In this document: positions 63,630 through 64,000 of the stretch, one piece after another
How positions within the stretch are numbered: the first letter of the stretch is position 1
How the letters are laid out: each line of letters opens with the position of its first letter
Source of the DNA: Echinococcus granulosus
Taxonomy: Eukaryota; Platyhelminthes; Cestoda; Cyclophyllidea; Taeniidae
Direction: 5' to 3'
Length of the DNA stretch: 64,000 bases
NCBI RefSeq assembly: GCF_000524195.1
Contig: NW_020170414.1
Coordinates: 324,121 to 388,120 of the forward strand
Made by a program: the position numbers and the translations under genes
Notes under the pieces: generated by a model
Databases searched by the model: none
Told to the model about the DNA's origin: nothing
What the model saw: the letters and a program-made list of their open reading frames with translations, nothing else

Positions 63630-63696
63630 ATGTTTTCCATTAAATTCCTGGCAAAACTGTCCATTTTCCCATTTTTAATTGTGACCATAGCTTTAG
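63630..63696 (+). CDS. Possible first exon (signal peptide) of a gene leaving the window
   Basis: An ATG opens 22 codons that form a signal peptide (FLAKLSIFPFLIVTIALG), ending at a GTAAGG donor in phase 1. No later exon is visible before the window ends 300 bases on, and a solo LTR lies in the presumed intron. The product is unknown. Confidence 0.35.
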
Positions 63697-63742
63697 GTAA
63701 GGAAAGAATTCTCATCTTCTGTTACACGTTCTACGTGGTCAT

Positions 63743-63870
63743 TGTAGCCCCTCGACACCTTCCTGAAGATGAAAGGCGACGGAATACTCGGGCGGAATAT
63801 GTATTATCAATCCACAAAAGGGCCTGAGGCTACAGGCAAGTGGCCCGTTACCAAAACCCAGAGTTACGCA
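63743..63870 (-). mobile_element. Solo LTR of the TRIM family
   Basis: 'tgtagc', then 'ttcctgaagatgaaag' and 'aatactcgggcggaatatg', match the LTRs at 11.8 and 12.6 kb closely. No primer-site sequence adjoins 'tgtagc', so this looks like a solo LTR. The far end is poorly defined. Confidence 0.65.
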
Positions 63871-64000
63871 AGCACGTTTTACCGACATAAATAGTGGGGT
63901 GCTGGTAAGAAAACAACCAGAGCCTTCAAAAGTGCTTATTCACAAAGGACGTTGTATTTTGCATAGATTAAATACTGATGGGTTGTTTTGTTAGGAAAAA

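Noticed and set aside
1..64000. tRNA, rRNA, CRISPR arrays and prokaryotic operon signals
   Set aside because: None was recognised by eye. The gene structures are eukaryotic; a covariance-model scan would be needed for small RNAs.

Overview
The window is animal nuclear DNA and reads as a parasitic flatworm, most likely a tapeworm (cestode). The organism is inferred, not proven. All genes are eukaryotic and spliced. Many introns are only 28-42 nt, which suits flatworms. A short LTR element without genes resembles the TRIM elements known from tapeworms. One gene appears to take its start codon from a trans-spliced leader, also a flatworm trait.

Layout. (1) 0-10 kb, minus strand: two core-1 beta-1,3-galactosyltransferase (C1GALT1-like) genes with matching exon structure. 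The upstream copy (7.1-9.9 kb) is complete but has lost the catalytic DDD motif. The downstream copy (0.8-6.3 kb) keeps DDD, but its 3' exons are decayed or lie outside the window; its 4.4-kb intron holds a broken unidentified ORF and one copy of a diverged direct duplication. (2) 11.8-12.8 kb: a nearly intact TRIM-type LTR element. (3) 13.4-16.0 kb, plus: a compact Delta-type Notch ligand. (4) 17.1-17.7 kb, plus: a mitochondrial DnaJ protein. (5) 18.2-20.3 kb, minus, and 20.8-22.4 kb, plus: a WD40 protein and a catalytically degenerate aldo-keto-reductase-fold protein, arranged head to head. (6) 23.7-49.3 kb, minus: HYDIN, the giant ciliary central-apparatus protein, in about 40 exons, carrying an old TRIM copy in one intron and a duplicated exon. 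(7) 50.8-52.2 kb, plus: oligosaccharyltransferase subunit OST3/OST6 (MAGT1/TUSC3). (8) 53.3-54.5 kb, plus: a possible small secreted peptide. (9) 55.7-56.3 kb, plus: MANF. (10) 57.8-59.3 kb, plus: a C2H2 zinc-finger protein, followed closely by GINS complex subunit SLD5 (59.6-60.8 kb). (11) 61.0-62.2 kb, minus: a canonical aldo-keto reductase. (12) The right edge starts another possible secreted-protein gene and carries a solo LTR.

The genes do not form one pathway. C1GALT (Golgi O-glycans), OST3/6 (ER N-glycans) and MANF (ER lumen) are all secretory-pathway proteins, but they are scattered. The only likely co-transcribed pair is zinc finger and SLD5.

Exon limits were placed by hand from reading frame, GT/AG sites and phase. 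Nearly all joins in the short genes keep phase exactly. HYDIN exons are approximate.
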